From Lucifuga dentata (Eukaryota; Chordata; Actinopteri; Ophidiiformes; Bythitidae), in NCBI GenBank assembly GCA_014773175.1, contig VXCM01000204.1:260001-324000 (forward strand): DNA of 64,000 nt, written 5' to 3'. Both the position numbers and the translations under genes were made by a program. The first letter of the stretch is position 1; every line of letters starts with the position of its first letter. The notes below the pieces were generated by a model. The model was not told where the DNA came from and searched no databases. It saw only the letters and a program-made list of their open reading frames with translations. This document shows, one piece after another, positions 44,501 to 57,362 of the stretch.

Positions 44501-47500
44501 GATTGTGTATTCCTCTTTCATTTTCACCTCCAAACTGAGTAGTAATAGTTTATACTTTTGAGTGCAATACCAGCCCACATTCTCATCTCTCTCATTGGTC
44601 TTTGGTGAGATGCTGATAGGTGTTTGCGACACTTCATTTGAAGTACAGGTTGTAAAATAGATATTGTCCTTCACTCGGAGAACAGCATGAATCTGTCCTG
44701 CATCTTACTGAATGAATGCACCACTTCTGGGCTGTTGTTGATCTTTGCTTAAGATTTTCTCTTGTTCTGATGTTTCTGGATAAAGCTGAAGTGAGAAATG
44801 GCTTTGCAGTTTCACAGTCATCTCTAATCTTTTATATCTAACTTGTAATTGCTATTCTCAAGAGACTTTTGTCAAACTTGTGTCAGACTTTTGTCACACT
44901 ATAGTCAAATCTGCATTAACAAATGTCTCCAAAGTTTGATGACACATCGGTCATTAATTGGCTGGGCTCTGTTAATTCTTGGTGGATGTTTTCCTGACTT
45001 CTCTCATCATGAAAGGTGAGCCTATGAAATGCAGTCTGGCTTTGTAAGGTTATTTGGCTAAACTGTAATACTTGTTGTAGTTGGAGTATTGAGTAACCTG
45101 CAGAAAACACAATGTGATTGTATTTTGTAGCAGGAGGGAAACGTTTGCTATTGAGGTTAAGTGCAGCTGCATTGACAAACTGTGGATGTAAAAAAACATG
45201 TTATTAAAAAGTAATCTTTTGTGATGGCATAATGAAATTATTGTCATAATCACAGTATGGCTAATGAATACGGTATTTAGTACATATAAGCATAAGCTCC
45301 ATTCCAAATGAAGTAAAGCAGCAGTTAATAGCAGAAAAGTGTCTTTTAGGAGTTTTGGAGCCTTGAACTCTAATGAAAATTGGCTGTAAACCTGTATCTT
45401 AATTGCTAATGATCAGTCGGCAGCTACTGAGAGGAAAAAGAGAGCTCTTTATTTTGTGAGACACGATCATTACTGATTATGCAGACAGAAAAGTGTGACT
45501 AGACGTGGAGAAGAGAGAAATCACAAGGGTAGATGTTGGTGCTGAAAGTAGCCTGTGGAGTGAGAATGAAAGCTGAGTAATTTGGTGGAAATTAGAACAT
45601 CTTCATGGAAAAATTTGAGTTAATTAGTTGACAAAGTACACTGATATAGTCAAAACAGAAAAATAGACTTTCTGAAGGACAGAAGGTCGGAGACGAGACA
45701 CTGAAGCAGAAAGAGCTATCCAACAGTGAGAAAGATGGCGTCTGAGCGATAGACGGTGCAGAGAGAGATGGAGCTTGTTTGCTCAGGCATTGATTCGGGG
45801 CCCCTTGGGGCTGCGTCTTCCATTCACCAATTTGTGTCTTCCCTTCTCTCATCCTCACCTCCGCCCATATCCTCCCTCTCTGGTGGATCATTCGTAGGGA
45901 ACAAACAGTGCCGCTCGGGAACACCGGACCTCGGTTGCTGGGCAACCACACATTGACTTGATGGAGTGGAGGCAACTTCAGAGGCCTCTGTGAGAACAGT
46001 ATCAGTGTTGTTATTAGACCTGAGTCCCAAAACCCCCCACGACATGCACACATGCAAAATCACACGAACACATACACAACCACAACACACTGACATATCG
46101 CTAACATTTTCATACACTGTATTTGAGTACAAATGTAAGTTAATGGTACTTTGAGTATTTACATTTTGGGAAATTTCTACTCTTATTCATTCCATTTTAG
46201 AGATAATTATTGCTCTTTTTACTCCATTTACTAGTTACTTAATAGAGTTTATATTCAATATGATAAATTTTTTTTCATGTCCATATTCTTACCTTCTTTC
46301 TTTGTTTTTCATTTGGTCTTATTTCTTTTCTTTTTCTTCATTTCATCCTTTTATTTGGTCATCTGTCATTCCCTTATTCTTCTTATACTGATTTGAAATA
46401 GCAAAAACTCCTAAAACTGGAGACATGAGGTTTTCTCCTAACAGACTTCTTCCAGCTCATGAAAATCATTGCTACTTTGACAATGAAACAAGTGCCAACA
46501 GATGCACGTACCTGCTCAACATCTGTATTGGAGACAGAAAAAGCAACATTGCTTGTTAGCCAGCTGCTGTTAATGTTCATACGTCCTATAGTTTGCTCCT
46601 GGATGTCAAACTCCTCTTTCGCCGCCCTTTCTGTTTTTTTTTTTTATTTTATTTTTTTTATGAGGTATAGAAAGATGACTTCCTCTCCACTCCCTGCTAA
46701 AGATGAGTGTGGCTTTGATAATAACAGAGAGAGTTATTAAAGGGAGAAACAGACTCTCTGCTCCCCTCTTTAATTCAACACTATGCCACAGGAGCCTGAC
46801 GTGGACTTCTTCACTAGTGGTTGAAGTGTGAAAGTGTGTTTCTCTGTGATCAAATGTGGATATATTCATGCTCATACCCAGATGTGTACATACAGCCCTA
46901 AACCCAACACACACGCCCTGTATTGCCTGCCAGAAATGTTGGGGATTCCTTCATAACCCGAAGAGATGATAGAGGAAGGAAAGAAGAGAGACTGGCATCA
47001 TCACTGTGTCCCCTTGGGATGCCGACTTCTTTTCCTCTTTTTTTCCAGAAAAATACTCCAGGTTTGACTTTTATTACAATTTCTGGGAAACAAAGAATAC
47101 ACTAGGCCTCGATGGGCAAGTTACTGATGGAATTCCTACTAGAGGGAATGCTCTAGGTACAGGGAGTAGTATGCGGAATCTTGATAATAAATTACTGCAA
47201 AGGGAGATAAGTACTTTCAAGTTGGTTGTGATTTAAAAGCTATATCTCACTCACTTCTGAGACAAGGGGTGTGTGCTGAAATCAGACAGAGAGTGAGAGA
47301 GACCTTCAAATGGATGACCCACACACCTGCCACCCAGCTGCCATGGTTCAGATGCAGAGTGCAGTAGAAATGAGGGCAAGTGGAATGGTTTGCCCCATCT
47401 GTAATCCTTAAAAGCTGTTCTCATTATAAACAAAGGAAAAATGTGGAGAAAAAAGGCTGTTTGTGTGTATGTGTTTGTGATTATTTTTTGTATCGGTATC

Positions 47501-48162
47501 TTTGCAGAAATGCATTACTCTGTGACTTTGTGCCCCCTCACACAGTCTATAAATCTGTATCTTTTATAAATCCATCCTAATCCATCAGGTTGAGAGTTAA
47601 CGTCTTCCAATATGAATATTGTTTTTCCAGGGATGTGGGCCAACCAGGTATTTCTCTGCTCCTCTCTAATACCTGCCATCATCCTCTTAGTGGGCCAGAG
47701 GTCAATTAGCCTCAATGAAAATGTTCCAAACGGAGGGTCACAATGTACTGTATGTGTGGGCCAGTCTATAGTACAGTATGTGCGGTGTGTCCATAATTCT
47801 TGCTTCTAAAATTTCTGATTACACATTGATTATGATCTGAATCACTAGAGGCTGATGCTTTGCCAGTAGGGGGGAACAGATTCCTTATACCGTGTTTTGC
47901 TTTTTTAGAACCATAAAGTGACAAAACATTTCAGTTTGTGCCAAATTATTCTGTAGATTGTTCTTGTGTCGAGCTGTCCTAGAATTTGTGCAGGGACTTC
48001 TTGGGATTTTCAACCTGCAGACCTTGAATTATCTGCTTTGTGTCAGTTCTTGTTTGAGCCATGCCCTCTTTTTCTGTGGCACCATCCATTCCCCCCGTTC
48101 GTGTCTTTCTCTCCTTTGCTTCCGTCTCTTCTTTGCCCAAAGCTCAGGATACAAACAATGTA
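41550..48162. other. Long intergenic stretch, no gene seen
   Basis: 6.6 kb with scattered short GT/CA runs and a poly(T) tract near 42766-42778. Open frames at 43897-44181 and 45592-46053 lack family resemblance or convincing splice sites. Confidence 0.5.
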
Positions 48163-48170
48163 CCTATTAA

Positions 48171-48616
48171 CAGGGGCGGTTCTAGGGTTCATGGAGAGCC
48201 AGGGCTTAACCCAGATCTCCACTGGAAAATCCAGGCATGAAGTAGCTTTGGCTATCTATCAAAGCTAATAGCTTTGGTAGATAGCCAAAGCTATTTTATA
48301 TCTACCAAAGCTAAATATAAATTTTGAGAAAAGCTTAAGAAATGTAACAAATCATGTTACATCTTTTAACAAGTTATATGAAGTTAAAAATCTTTTTAAA
48401 TGGAAACCTTTACAATGATCAAAACAGTGGAGTTATATGGTGTGTTATGTCCGTTCCGTCCACCAATTCAGTCCAACACAAATCTGTGGTTCCGCCTTGG
48501 CAATGAATTTGGGTAACTGCAAAAATTGCTATAGAAAATTCTAAACACACTATTACAAAAAAGATTCGGGGTTTTATAGCTTAAGCCCCATAAGCTCACC
48601 CTTAGCACCACCCCTG
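48171..48616. mobile_element. hAT-type miniature element with perfect 8-bp duplication
   Basis: Exact CCTATTAA on both sides (48163-48170 and 48617-48624). The left end CAGGGGCGGTTCTAGGG is an imperfect inverted copy of the right end (complement CAGGGGTGGTGCTAAGGG). 446 bp, no transposase, and a 25-bp palindrome inside. Confidence 0.9.
48243..48293. repeat. Near-perfect palindrome, 25-bp arms
   Basis: The left arm TAGCTTTGGCTATCTATCAA+AGCTA and the right arm are complementary at 24 of 25 positions with a 1-nt spacer. A further partial arm (TATCTACCAAAGCTAAATAT) follows at about 48299. Confidence 0.9.
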
Positions 48617-48624
48617 CCTATTAA

Positions 48625-49318
48625 GTGAACAGCATTTATATAACAGTATGATTATTACACTTGAAGAGGGCGAATCAGAAAGATGTAAAATAATTCATCA
48701 TCCAAGAGACAGCCAAAGTTCTTCCTCCCTGGTTGTGCGTTTTCTAAGCATGTCACATCGGACTTGTATTTGAGGGAGGCCTCCAAGAAGGCAGTGTCTC
48801 CAGACACCTTTATTACAGGTTACATGGTTGTCAACAAAGGTTTGAAAAAGGAGTAGAAGTGCGAATGGAGGTGCTATGTAAGGGTGTTAAAAAACTTAGA
48901 CTGTCTCACACAAAACACGATGGCGAGAGGCTCTCCATTTACCCCAATATCTCACTCTCACTCAAAGCTCAAATGAAGCAGCACAGCTCTCCATCTGTTA
49001 CTGAACATGCTCCAGTGTGTGACAAAATGTTCTTAATCCCCACTGTTATTTTATGGTGATAGACATAAAAGTAATCACAGCATGATGTGCTGGTTATTGC
49101 ATTTTTGGCCCCACAGAGATCCCATTGACTCTGCCTCTAGGATGCCTGCGGCAGATCAGCCATTGTGACCCTGTTCATTTGCTGTGGAGCCCAAGGGGAG
49201 GCAGAGAGGAGTGAGGGCAAAAGGAATTGGAAATGTGATCCCATCCAAAAACAGTGAAATGACATTCCAATAACCCTCGGATCCTCAGTTGGACCTGCCT
49301 CAGATAATGGCCTGGGGC

Positions 49319-49358
<40 letters not shown>

Positions 49359-49562
49359 TTGCATTTTATTTATATTGGGAATGTGAATGTGTGTATATGC
49401 TTGAATGTATACACTTCAGTGTATTAGTCCCCATAAATTTAAAATGTATGATTCATTCAAAAAATAATAATTTTCCTTTTCAACTGGATTTATTTATATC
49501 ACAAACTGTTAACATTCTTAAAACTAATTAATTTTTTTTGTAATGAAAACATATTTTTCACA
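48625..49562. other. Intergenic, no gene seen
   Basis: Unique-looking sequence with one (GT)n tract. Confidence 0.45.
49324..49355. repeat. (GT)n microsatellite
   Basis: About 15 GT units. Confidence 0.95.
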
Positions 49563-50145
49563 ACAATGTGAAAAATTGAGTTAATGGAACTCAAAGTTTT
49601 TAAATCTAAGTTTTTGTTGTGACTCCGCCCACTTGCACCTGCACACCTTGGTGCAGCACATATCTCACAATTTCTTCTTAAGACAAGTAAGTACTCATTT
49701 TCAGTTTTGTACTGAACTTTTAGCCAAATGTTCAGTACAAAACTGAACAAAATACTCTGATGCATGGTTTTAAATGCAAGCAAATTAGCCATTTTTTTTT
49801 GGAGGAGATAACAGGGCTGTTTGTTGTGGAGTCTCAGAGGAGAAAGTTTACATTTGATGTATTTACTGTAACATGGACTGTTTGTTGGCATGTTTATATT
49901 TGTGGAGTAACACCAGAATACAGGCAAAGATTTATAAAACTGACCAAAGTGCTAATGTAGCATGTTTGTACTTCCTGTTAGAGCAGCAAGCTTGTGACTG
50001 AAGGGTTGCCTTCAATCCTTGGGCTGGCAGGAAAAATCAAGGTTGGGGAAACTGAATGAGTTTGACTCAAACACACAAAACAAGAGTTTGTCAAAATTTA
50101 AAAAAAAAATGTATGAGTTCATGGAACTCAATTTCATAGTGTTTC
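49563..50145. mobile_element. Possible inverted-repeat miniature element
   Basis: The left GTGAAAAATTGAGTTAATGG and, complemented, the right TATGAAATTGAGTTCCATGA are similar inverted ends about 580 bp apart, each followed by ACTCA and a T-rich stretch. No clean target duplication, so the boundaries are approximate. A perfect 18-bp-arm hairpin lies inside. Confidence 0.4.
49700..49747. repeat. Perfect inverted repeat, 18-bp arms
   Basis: TTCAGTTTTGTACTGAAC and its exact complement are separated by 12 nt (TTTTAGCCAAAT). Confidence 0.9.
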
Positions 50146-51740
50146 TTTCTTAAATTTTAAATCAAGTTTAATGTAGGTCATTTGTTGACTATCAAGTTGC
50201 TCAACTCAATTTCTTGGCTGTTTCCACATGGGCTGTACTGACTTGTACTTGAGTTTGTCCTACTCAAAAATACCAGTTGTTCACCCAACTTATAGAAAAT
50301 GTTGCCTAATTATTTTTTTTTTAAGTTAAACCAAACAAAGGTTTTTTCCTAACATTTAGACATATAAGCATTCTCACAAACCAGTGAGGAAAAGAATTCA
50401 GCCTCAAAGCTTAACAATAATTGTTATTAATGTTTAGAATGCTATACTGAATGTTCACAATAGCATATGGCTACATCATAGGATAAGATGGAATTATATG
50501 ATGGGATACATAAAACAATGAATTTTAAAATGAGATAGAGAGAGCTTAATGCAGATGAAGGTACTTCCATGAAATTATGTATGTGGAATGTGTCAGCTTT
50601 TACTGTCCTGTGTGTGTGTGTGTCATCACGTTGACCTAGGCCTGTCCAGTTGGCAGTAGACTCAGACAGTAGATTCCGGGAGGTTATAGGATGAGTAACT
50701 GACTGTTTTAGGCTGGAAAAATGTGTGTGTGAGATTCCCCATCAAAAGCATCTAGCATGTTGCTAAAGAAAGAAAGAATCCTCTGAGCTCATATTTAGAT
50801 GCTTCTTGTTTTCTTCACTGGAAGCATTCTCAGTTAAGATGATTATGAAATGTTTTCATCAGTGGTGACCTAAAATTGGATAAGTGTGTTAAGATGTGAG
50901 CATCATTTTTCCACGACCAGGTCAGGTTTATGATGGTTATCAGACGTGCCAGTGGATTGCTCCAACTTTCCAGCGCAGTAAAGCCAGCAATATTTTCCCC
51001 CTGATGTTTTGTGGGCTTCTTGGCTTAAAAAAACATTTCATGGCTCCGTTAAGTACCAGCCAATGTTTCTAAATGCCTTTCAGATCTGGTATAAATAATT
51101 AGCAACATCTTAGCTTAAATTGCCTGGTGATATTGGCTGAATGGAAGGCGGTGCTTGTTTGAAGTGGATCGCCCTCTACAATTTGCCAAAAGCAGGCACG
51201 ATATTCTTTTACTGCTTGGAGTATATCACCCAAACTGACAACACATGGTCCTTTCAGTTTGAGTTACTGAGGAAAGGCCACATTATGCTGTGGGACCCAC
51301 TGGAACATATGCTAGAGGTTTTGACATCTTCCATTGTGCTGCAGCCGTATCAAGCAAGAGCCAAATCTAACTGTGCAGATCTGCTCCATTATAGATCGTT
51401 TAAGCTGTAAATCATTAGAGGCGTCTGGAGAGGAGACAGGTTTCCCCAGGCAAGATTGCAGCCTGACAGAACACAAATTTCAGGCTTCTGCTGTATGTTT
51501 ACACTCTTCAATCGATTGAGGTTGCGTAACTTTTGGTTTGGTCAGGTACTCACCGATCTGTTTGTGCTTCTGTGCTTGGAGCAGTCTGTGCTTCGTCATC
51601 TGTGAGGAAAGCTAACCAATCACACGGCCCACAGAGCTCTGACCCCAGCATACTCTCCCTCATTCATGCATGAGCTGCTGCCTAATTGTTAGCAGACACA
51701 ACACGTGGTTTATCTGGTATCTCCTCAGCAACTGGAATTG
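50146..51740. other. Intergenic, no gene seen
   Basis: A 51141-51410 open frame has no recognisable domain, and I do not call it. Confidence 0.45.
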
Positions 51741-52650
51741 AATAATTTCTTTTTTTTCTTTTTGTGCTTGTTTTTTTAATATAAGGAAAAAAGAGAAAAA
51801 AAGTACAAAAAACAATTTGCATATGTATACAAACAACAAAAACAGACACCTATTGTCTGATCAAACAAGTCAATGTCCAAACATCTTGTAGACAACCGCA
51901 ACAACCAACATAAGGCAGACATTTACAAAAAATATACACCCCGTGGATAAAGAAGGAAAAATAAATAAATAAGTAAATAGGAGAGGGCAGCAGCTCAACT
52001 GAATTAGGAATTAAATAAAATAGAAGCCTTATTTGTAGCAGTGTTCAAAAAGAAACTTAACAAAAATACTGGTATTCGAAAAATCAATGCAGCTTCAAAT
52101 ATACTAAATGGTTGCCAAACATTATTGAAGTAATCTAATCTATCATTTTGTATATATCTTATTCTTTCAAAGGGACAAATATGGGTTAGTTCATCAATCC
52201 ATTGTTTAGATGTGGGGACATCCTTCTTTTTCCAATGTCTGAGAATGAGGTTTTTTTTTTTTTTTTGNTTTTTTTTTTTTTTTTAGTTAGAATATGGGAA
52301 AGGAATTGCTGATATGCTTTCTTCCACTGAAGAGTCCATTCAGAGAGACCCAGAATTATTAGTATTGGATCTGGTTCAATATGTGTTCCAAACATTTCAG
52401 AAAAAAATCCAGAGAGACTAATATTTTACCATTTTAGAACAAAGAACAAAACTATGAAGTAAATTCTCTTCTTCCACACTGCATTTTTCACAAAATGGAG
52501 ATATAGTTGAGAATATCTTATTTAATTTAGTTTTAGATTAGTGCAGTCTGTGGATGACTTTAAACTGAATAAGACAGAGTCTGGAGTTAATAGAACAGAG
52601 ATGTATTATGAATTGAATAATTTAACGGCAACAAGCGAATAGATACTGGA
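51741..52650 (-). mobile_element. 5'-truncated L1-like LINE fragment
   Basis: Minus strand from about 52640 encodes pieces like the C-terminus of L1 ORF2: WTLQWKKAYQQFLSHILTK, and then, beyond a T-run join (52268), HWKKKDVPTSKQWIDEL with THICPFERIRYIQNDRL. An A/T-rich non-coding tail follows. Stops and the homopolymer join show it is a relic. Family assigned from memory. Confidence 0.6.
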
Positions 52651-54199
52651 TCACATGTAAAATAAATATTATAAACAGACGTGTAACTTTTAACATTAAT
52701 ATCCACCATTGGGCTAAATATGCAATATACTGCTGTTTTACTCTCTGTCAGTTCTTCCAGCAACTCCACCGCTGTTACTTATAGATGGTACAACAGTGTG
52801 CAAATGTTTGAAATCAACCAAACGTTTTTGAGGAGAAGGGGGGAGAGGAGGGGGGGAGAGAGAAAAGGCTCATTCTGGTGTAATGGTGTTAACTGACTCA
52901 CTGTGCTACCCAGCAAAACACAACAAATAATCACATTTCCATAACACCAGAGTTTTCCTTTAGTAATGGTTTTGTTCAATCTTGATGTGCCAGGAAGCAG
53001 TGCACAATACCATGACACACATAAATGGAATTCAGCCAGTAATGTTACTGGTCAGCCAGACAATTAAAGATGCGTTTAAGGGTTTTGGCAAATGTAAACA
53101 GGAAGTCTTTCTCTTTTATATCATTTTGTACTGTTTGTACATGTACTTGTAACTGAGCAGAGCTGTAAATTCAAAGTTCTGTGTTACTTCAAACTGCACA
53201 CAAAGATGTGAAAACGTGAAACTGGAAAAAGTAAGTTCCTGTTGTGTGCTTTAAATGCAGCAAAATGTGAAACAATTTTTGTATTATGTTGGATGTAGAT
53301 ATGTAACATATTCCTAATGATGATGTGGTGTGACATGTTCTATGCTGTAATCTGTTGCGTTGTATTGGAATCTGAGCTCCAGGCATATTGGTAAGCATTT
53401 CACTCAGTGCAGCTACCAGTAGTCATCTCAAGGGACATTTTGCGGCATTCACCTTTAAAGAGATGCCAGTCACAGCGAGCCTGGTAAATACTGTGCAGCC
53501 GAATACATTACCAGACAGCCAACACAGACAGGCAGGGATTTCATTTGCCTGCTGTATGTGTGGAAAAGACAGTATTTTCAAGACATGTATGAGTATTTGC
53601 ATCTGTTATTATTGAATTTGTCTAACGTCTGTAGTCTGTACGTATTTGTACAATAATCAATATAAAACATATTTTTCATACAGTTCTAAATGTTAGTGGA
53701 AATCAGTTCTGCAGACGAATGAAAGCTGGAGGTTTGAGTTGGGTTTATTGATGTCAGACTCTAGAGCTTGCTTTCTAAATCCCCTCCCACTGCGTGCGTC
53801 TGTGTGTGTGCGTGCATGTAATAGTCACCCATTCCCTTCCTGTAGAAAGGGCTTTAAGGATTTTAATTGAACGTCTCATGTAAATGCAAAGTGTATTTCC
53901 CCAGGGAGAGTCCTACACCTTTAATCTCTGTACAATACGACGCCAGTTTATTAGGTACACTGAAACAATGTCATGCAATCCAGCACAGACCTGCAATAAA
54001 TCCTATTGTCAAACTAATAATGTTCAGTCTTTATTGACATTGTGCCACAGAGCTGCTGATTCAACTTCATGGTTATTTCTGAGGTTGTAGTTTTTGGGTA
54101 TCAGATTGGACTGCATTATGTGGTAAGGTGTTTCATCTATCCCTGCTTACGTACATGAGTAGGGCCGAGTATGTAACTAAAAGAGCCCATAGAGCCCTC
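52651..54199. other. Intergenic, with a repeated fish sequence near 53.94-54.10 kb
   Basis: Positions 53936-54100 (CCAGTTTATTAGGTACACTG ... CAATAAATCCTATTGTCAAA ... TTCATGGTTATTTCTGAGGT) resemble a widespread fish interspersed repeat that I recognise but cannot classify. The purine-rich tract 52828-52866 is the only other oddity. Confidence 0.4.
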
Positions 54200-54712
54200 C
54201 ACAAATATTGGCAACCTTGGTAAATAAAAGCAAAATGGTCTGTGAAAAACATTTCTTTATGTTTATCCTCTTGCTCTTTCATTCAAAATATTAACAAAAA
54301 TTTAACCATTAATTAAGGTAAAATAATTGAAAGGGAAAAGAAATGATCATGAAACATTTTTCTCAATAAGCTTGAAAGAAGACGTGCATCTATATTGACC
54401 TATATTGATGGTTTAAGTGGCCAAAGAATCTCCAAGGATCACAGCTGGACAATTGCACACATTAATTGGGACTTGGAGTCAGAAAATCTCCAAAACTACC
54501 ACCAGGCCATTTGCGAAAAATATTTGTTTCATGATAAGAATTTTTTTTTCCTTTCAATTATTTTACTTTAAATAAATATTATACTGTTGTTGATATTTTG
54601 AATGAAATATCAAGAGGATAATTAATGAAGACTTGTTTTTTTTTTTTTTTNTTTTTTTTTTTTTTTGTTTACAGACCATTTTGCTTTTATTTACCATGGT
54701 TGCAAATATAAA
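54200..54712. mobile_element. Tc1/mariner-like relic with long inverted ends
   Basis: The left ACAAATATTGGCAACCTTGG with TAAATAAAAGCAAAATGGTC and the complemented right end (ATTTGCAACCATGGTAAATA with AAAGCAAAATGGTCTGT) are inverted copies. The match continues inward for over 100 bp (CAAAATATTAAC..., CCTCTTGATATTTC-type blocks). The middle has transposase-like text (GGCCAAAGAATCTCCAAGGA). A poly(T) join lies at 54651. Confidence 0.65.
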
Positions 54713-55192
54713 ATCAAATTCTTTTTATGGCCCTGTAATAAAAAATAATTGCCTGCCACCAATATACTACTAATACAAGTGTTTTAATGTGCACATGCAT
54801 GTTAAGATATGAATATTTCTGGTATTGTGGTGTGTTGGTGCAGCTCGTGTGTTTTCTGTTCTGTGACTCTTGGCTGCAATTTTGGACCATAATGAATGAG
54901 CATCAGAATTGTGTTATTACAGCTGGATAGTATTGCATTTAGGCATGAGGAGTGTTTACAAAAACACCCAACCCTAGTTTGTCTTCATTATACAAACAGA
55001 TAGCACTGACTTCATTGACAGGAAGGCTGTGTATTCATGTACAAACGTGCGTGCATGTACGTATCTATATACACAGTCATACATACTCATACACTCATAC
55101 ATGCATTAATTATACTGTAGTAAAATGGGAATGCAAAACAAATTCTGTCATGATTGACAGCTTGAGGCAATCCATGTTTAAGGTGCTACAAG

Positions 55193-55236
<44 letters not shown>

Positions 55237-57160
55237 AGAGAGACAGAGCAGTAAAAAGGGTCATTAGGCAGTAGTGTCACCTGGCAGACAGCCTGCTCTT
55301 CACTGGGACAAATGCTCAGGCTCACTCTGTTATTGGCACATGGATATGACCCAGTAACAATAATGTAATACTTACTGTCTTACACTGTAGATATTACATC
55401 AACTGACACCATTATCAGTATAATTGTAATAGATTTTATTACCCTTTTTTCTTTTTCCATGACATTTGGGAACAACAGCACAGCGGTAGAGTCACACAGA
55501 AAGAAAATAATGTGGGATGCTGGATTCAAAGCCAGAACATTAGAATTACATGGTTTGGTGTGTGTCGATCCATTCAGTGTGCTTTGCAGTAAAAATGCTT
55601 CAACATAGTCAGCAAATTCCTCAGCTAAAAAAAGTTTACCTAAACTCCAGTTTGATTTACATTACATCCATCCACTGTGTATTCCTGTGTATTGACATGT
55701 TGAGGTAAATTCTTTTGGCTTACTGAAGAGTAACCATGTTTGAATGATCGTAGATGGATTTGTGAAAGTCAGTCGATCAATAAATCTACATGACATGATA
55801 TCAATAACATACCAATCAATGTCTTAACATTCTGCAACAGTTTTGTCATTGCAAGTTGTGCATCTTCCTTATCTTCTGATTAATATTTTATTATGCTCTA
55901 GAAATGTCAGTGGACATCTCCAAATCAGAATAAAATAGACTGCAAGCATAATTCAACTTCAACTTAATCTGTACTCATTTGCAATTTTTTTCAAAAAAAT
56001 AAATAAATAAATAAAAAAATAAAATAAAATTGTAACATTCAATCAGTGGATAAAAAAAACTATGTAGCATTACAAAAATGCAGAAAAATTACCTTTATTA
56101 CAAAACTGGCATATGCACAGCCCTAGAGGATTTCTGTAAGCTAAACCATTGATCTGTCACTGAAATCACGCATGGTGTTTAATGAGAACAATTGTTCTGT
56201 TTCTTCACTAACAAATATCACAAAATGGTACAGTAGAATTTTACATCAGATGTTGTAGGGTAGTCAGTGTTTGAAATGCTGGTGGTCTGTTTCCTTGGTA
56301 CATATATGAAATCCTGGCGTAATATTTGGGAATGAAGTTGATCCTGTACAAGTGTTGGTGTAAGTCTATCAGCATTCTGTTAGCTCTTCTCATTCACTTT
56401 TATTGAATTATCCTCGCATAATATGCTATAGTCCAATTTGTGTAATCACAGCAACATTAAAATGCTACATTAAAATGCTGGAGCACAAAATGAAAGCTAC
56501 AACAAGTGAAATTAGTGAGGTGTTAAATAATCAGGGCTGCTGGCTTAATCGTTAATAAATTGAACATGGATTTTCTTATTTTCACAATATAGACCTACAA
56601 GAAATCAAATTAGTGACAGGAGAGTTTGGATTGAGAAGATTATGTGATAAAGTGATTACTGAGAAATGATTGCAGTTTACCTTAGGGTATTTCAAGTTTC
56701 TGTTCAACATGATGCTTCTGCATAGATTTAATGGTACATTGATGGAGACATCTAAGGACATAATGAGAAAAGGATTACACATCTGATGACATGAACTCTT
56801 CTTTGGAAGTGTTTCGGTACAGAAGCTGTGTGGAGAGACTGTGAAGGCAGATGTTTAAGTGCATGTGTGTGTGCTGTGTATTTTCCTTTCTGCTTCCAGA
56901 CCAGCTGACAAGTATTCAATAGCTTCAGCTACTGTTTGGGCCATGAGAAGCCAATGATCTGGATCTCCAGAGGCACTGTGTGTAATTATATGGGTCAGCA
57001 CCAGTGTATTGTCTTACTGTAAATCTTGTTTTATGCTTGATGCAGCTGGGTGGGTTTACAGACAAATAGACATTACACAGAAAGACATCCCATTGTATAG
57101 TATCCACATGATGCTTTTTGCATGTATGTGCACATCCCAGAGTTTGTAGCGCCATGCAGG
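54713..57160. other. Intergenic, no gene seen
   Basis: Holds a (TG)n tract at 55197-55230 and A-rich simple sequence near 55990-56035. No supported gene. Confidence 0.5.
55197..55230. repeat. (TG)n microsatellite
   Basis: About 17 TG units. Confidence 0.95.
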
Positions 57161-57362
57161 AAAAAATGGCAGAATTGCTGGGAGTAGAGGTTCGTAAATA
57201 TGTGCATCTGTACGACCCCTCAATGAAAGATCTGCAGCCAGATGACAAAAAAATTCCTGGCGTGAAATCTCGCAAAATCTTGGAAAGCAAGAGATATTGT
57301 GCTGAAAGGCATCAGAAATTTTAAGAGAAGATGTGCGAAAGCTGCAAGAAAGTGAAAAGGAG
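57160..57362 (+). pseudogene. MADF-domain protein pseudogene
   Basis: Frame 1 reads EVRKYVHLYDPSMKD, a hallmark of the first helix of MADF (Myb/SANT-like) DNA-binding domains. After an A7 run the match jumps to another frame with SWREISQNLGKQEILC, the second helix. CAERHQKF and KRRCAKAARK then continue in the original and third frames, like the basic third helix. At least two frameshifts and several stops make it non-functional. In fish such genes are numerous, many of them the DNA-binding partner of PIF/Harbinger transposons, so a transposon origin is possible but not shown. Confidence 0.7.

Noticed and set aside
45592..46053. 153-residue open frame on the minus strand
   Set aside because: Low-complexity Ser/Phe-rich composition without motif similarity. 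The length is within chance for a 64-kb window.
51141..51410. 89-residue open frame
   Set aside because: Looks moderately protein-like, but I recognise no family and see no splice partners.
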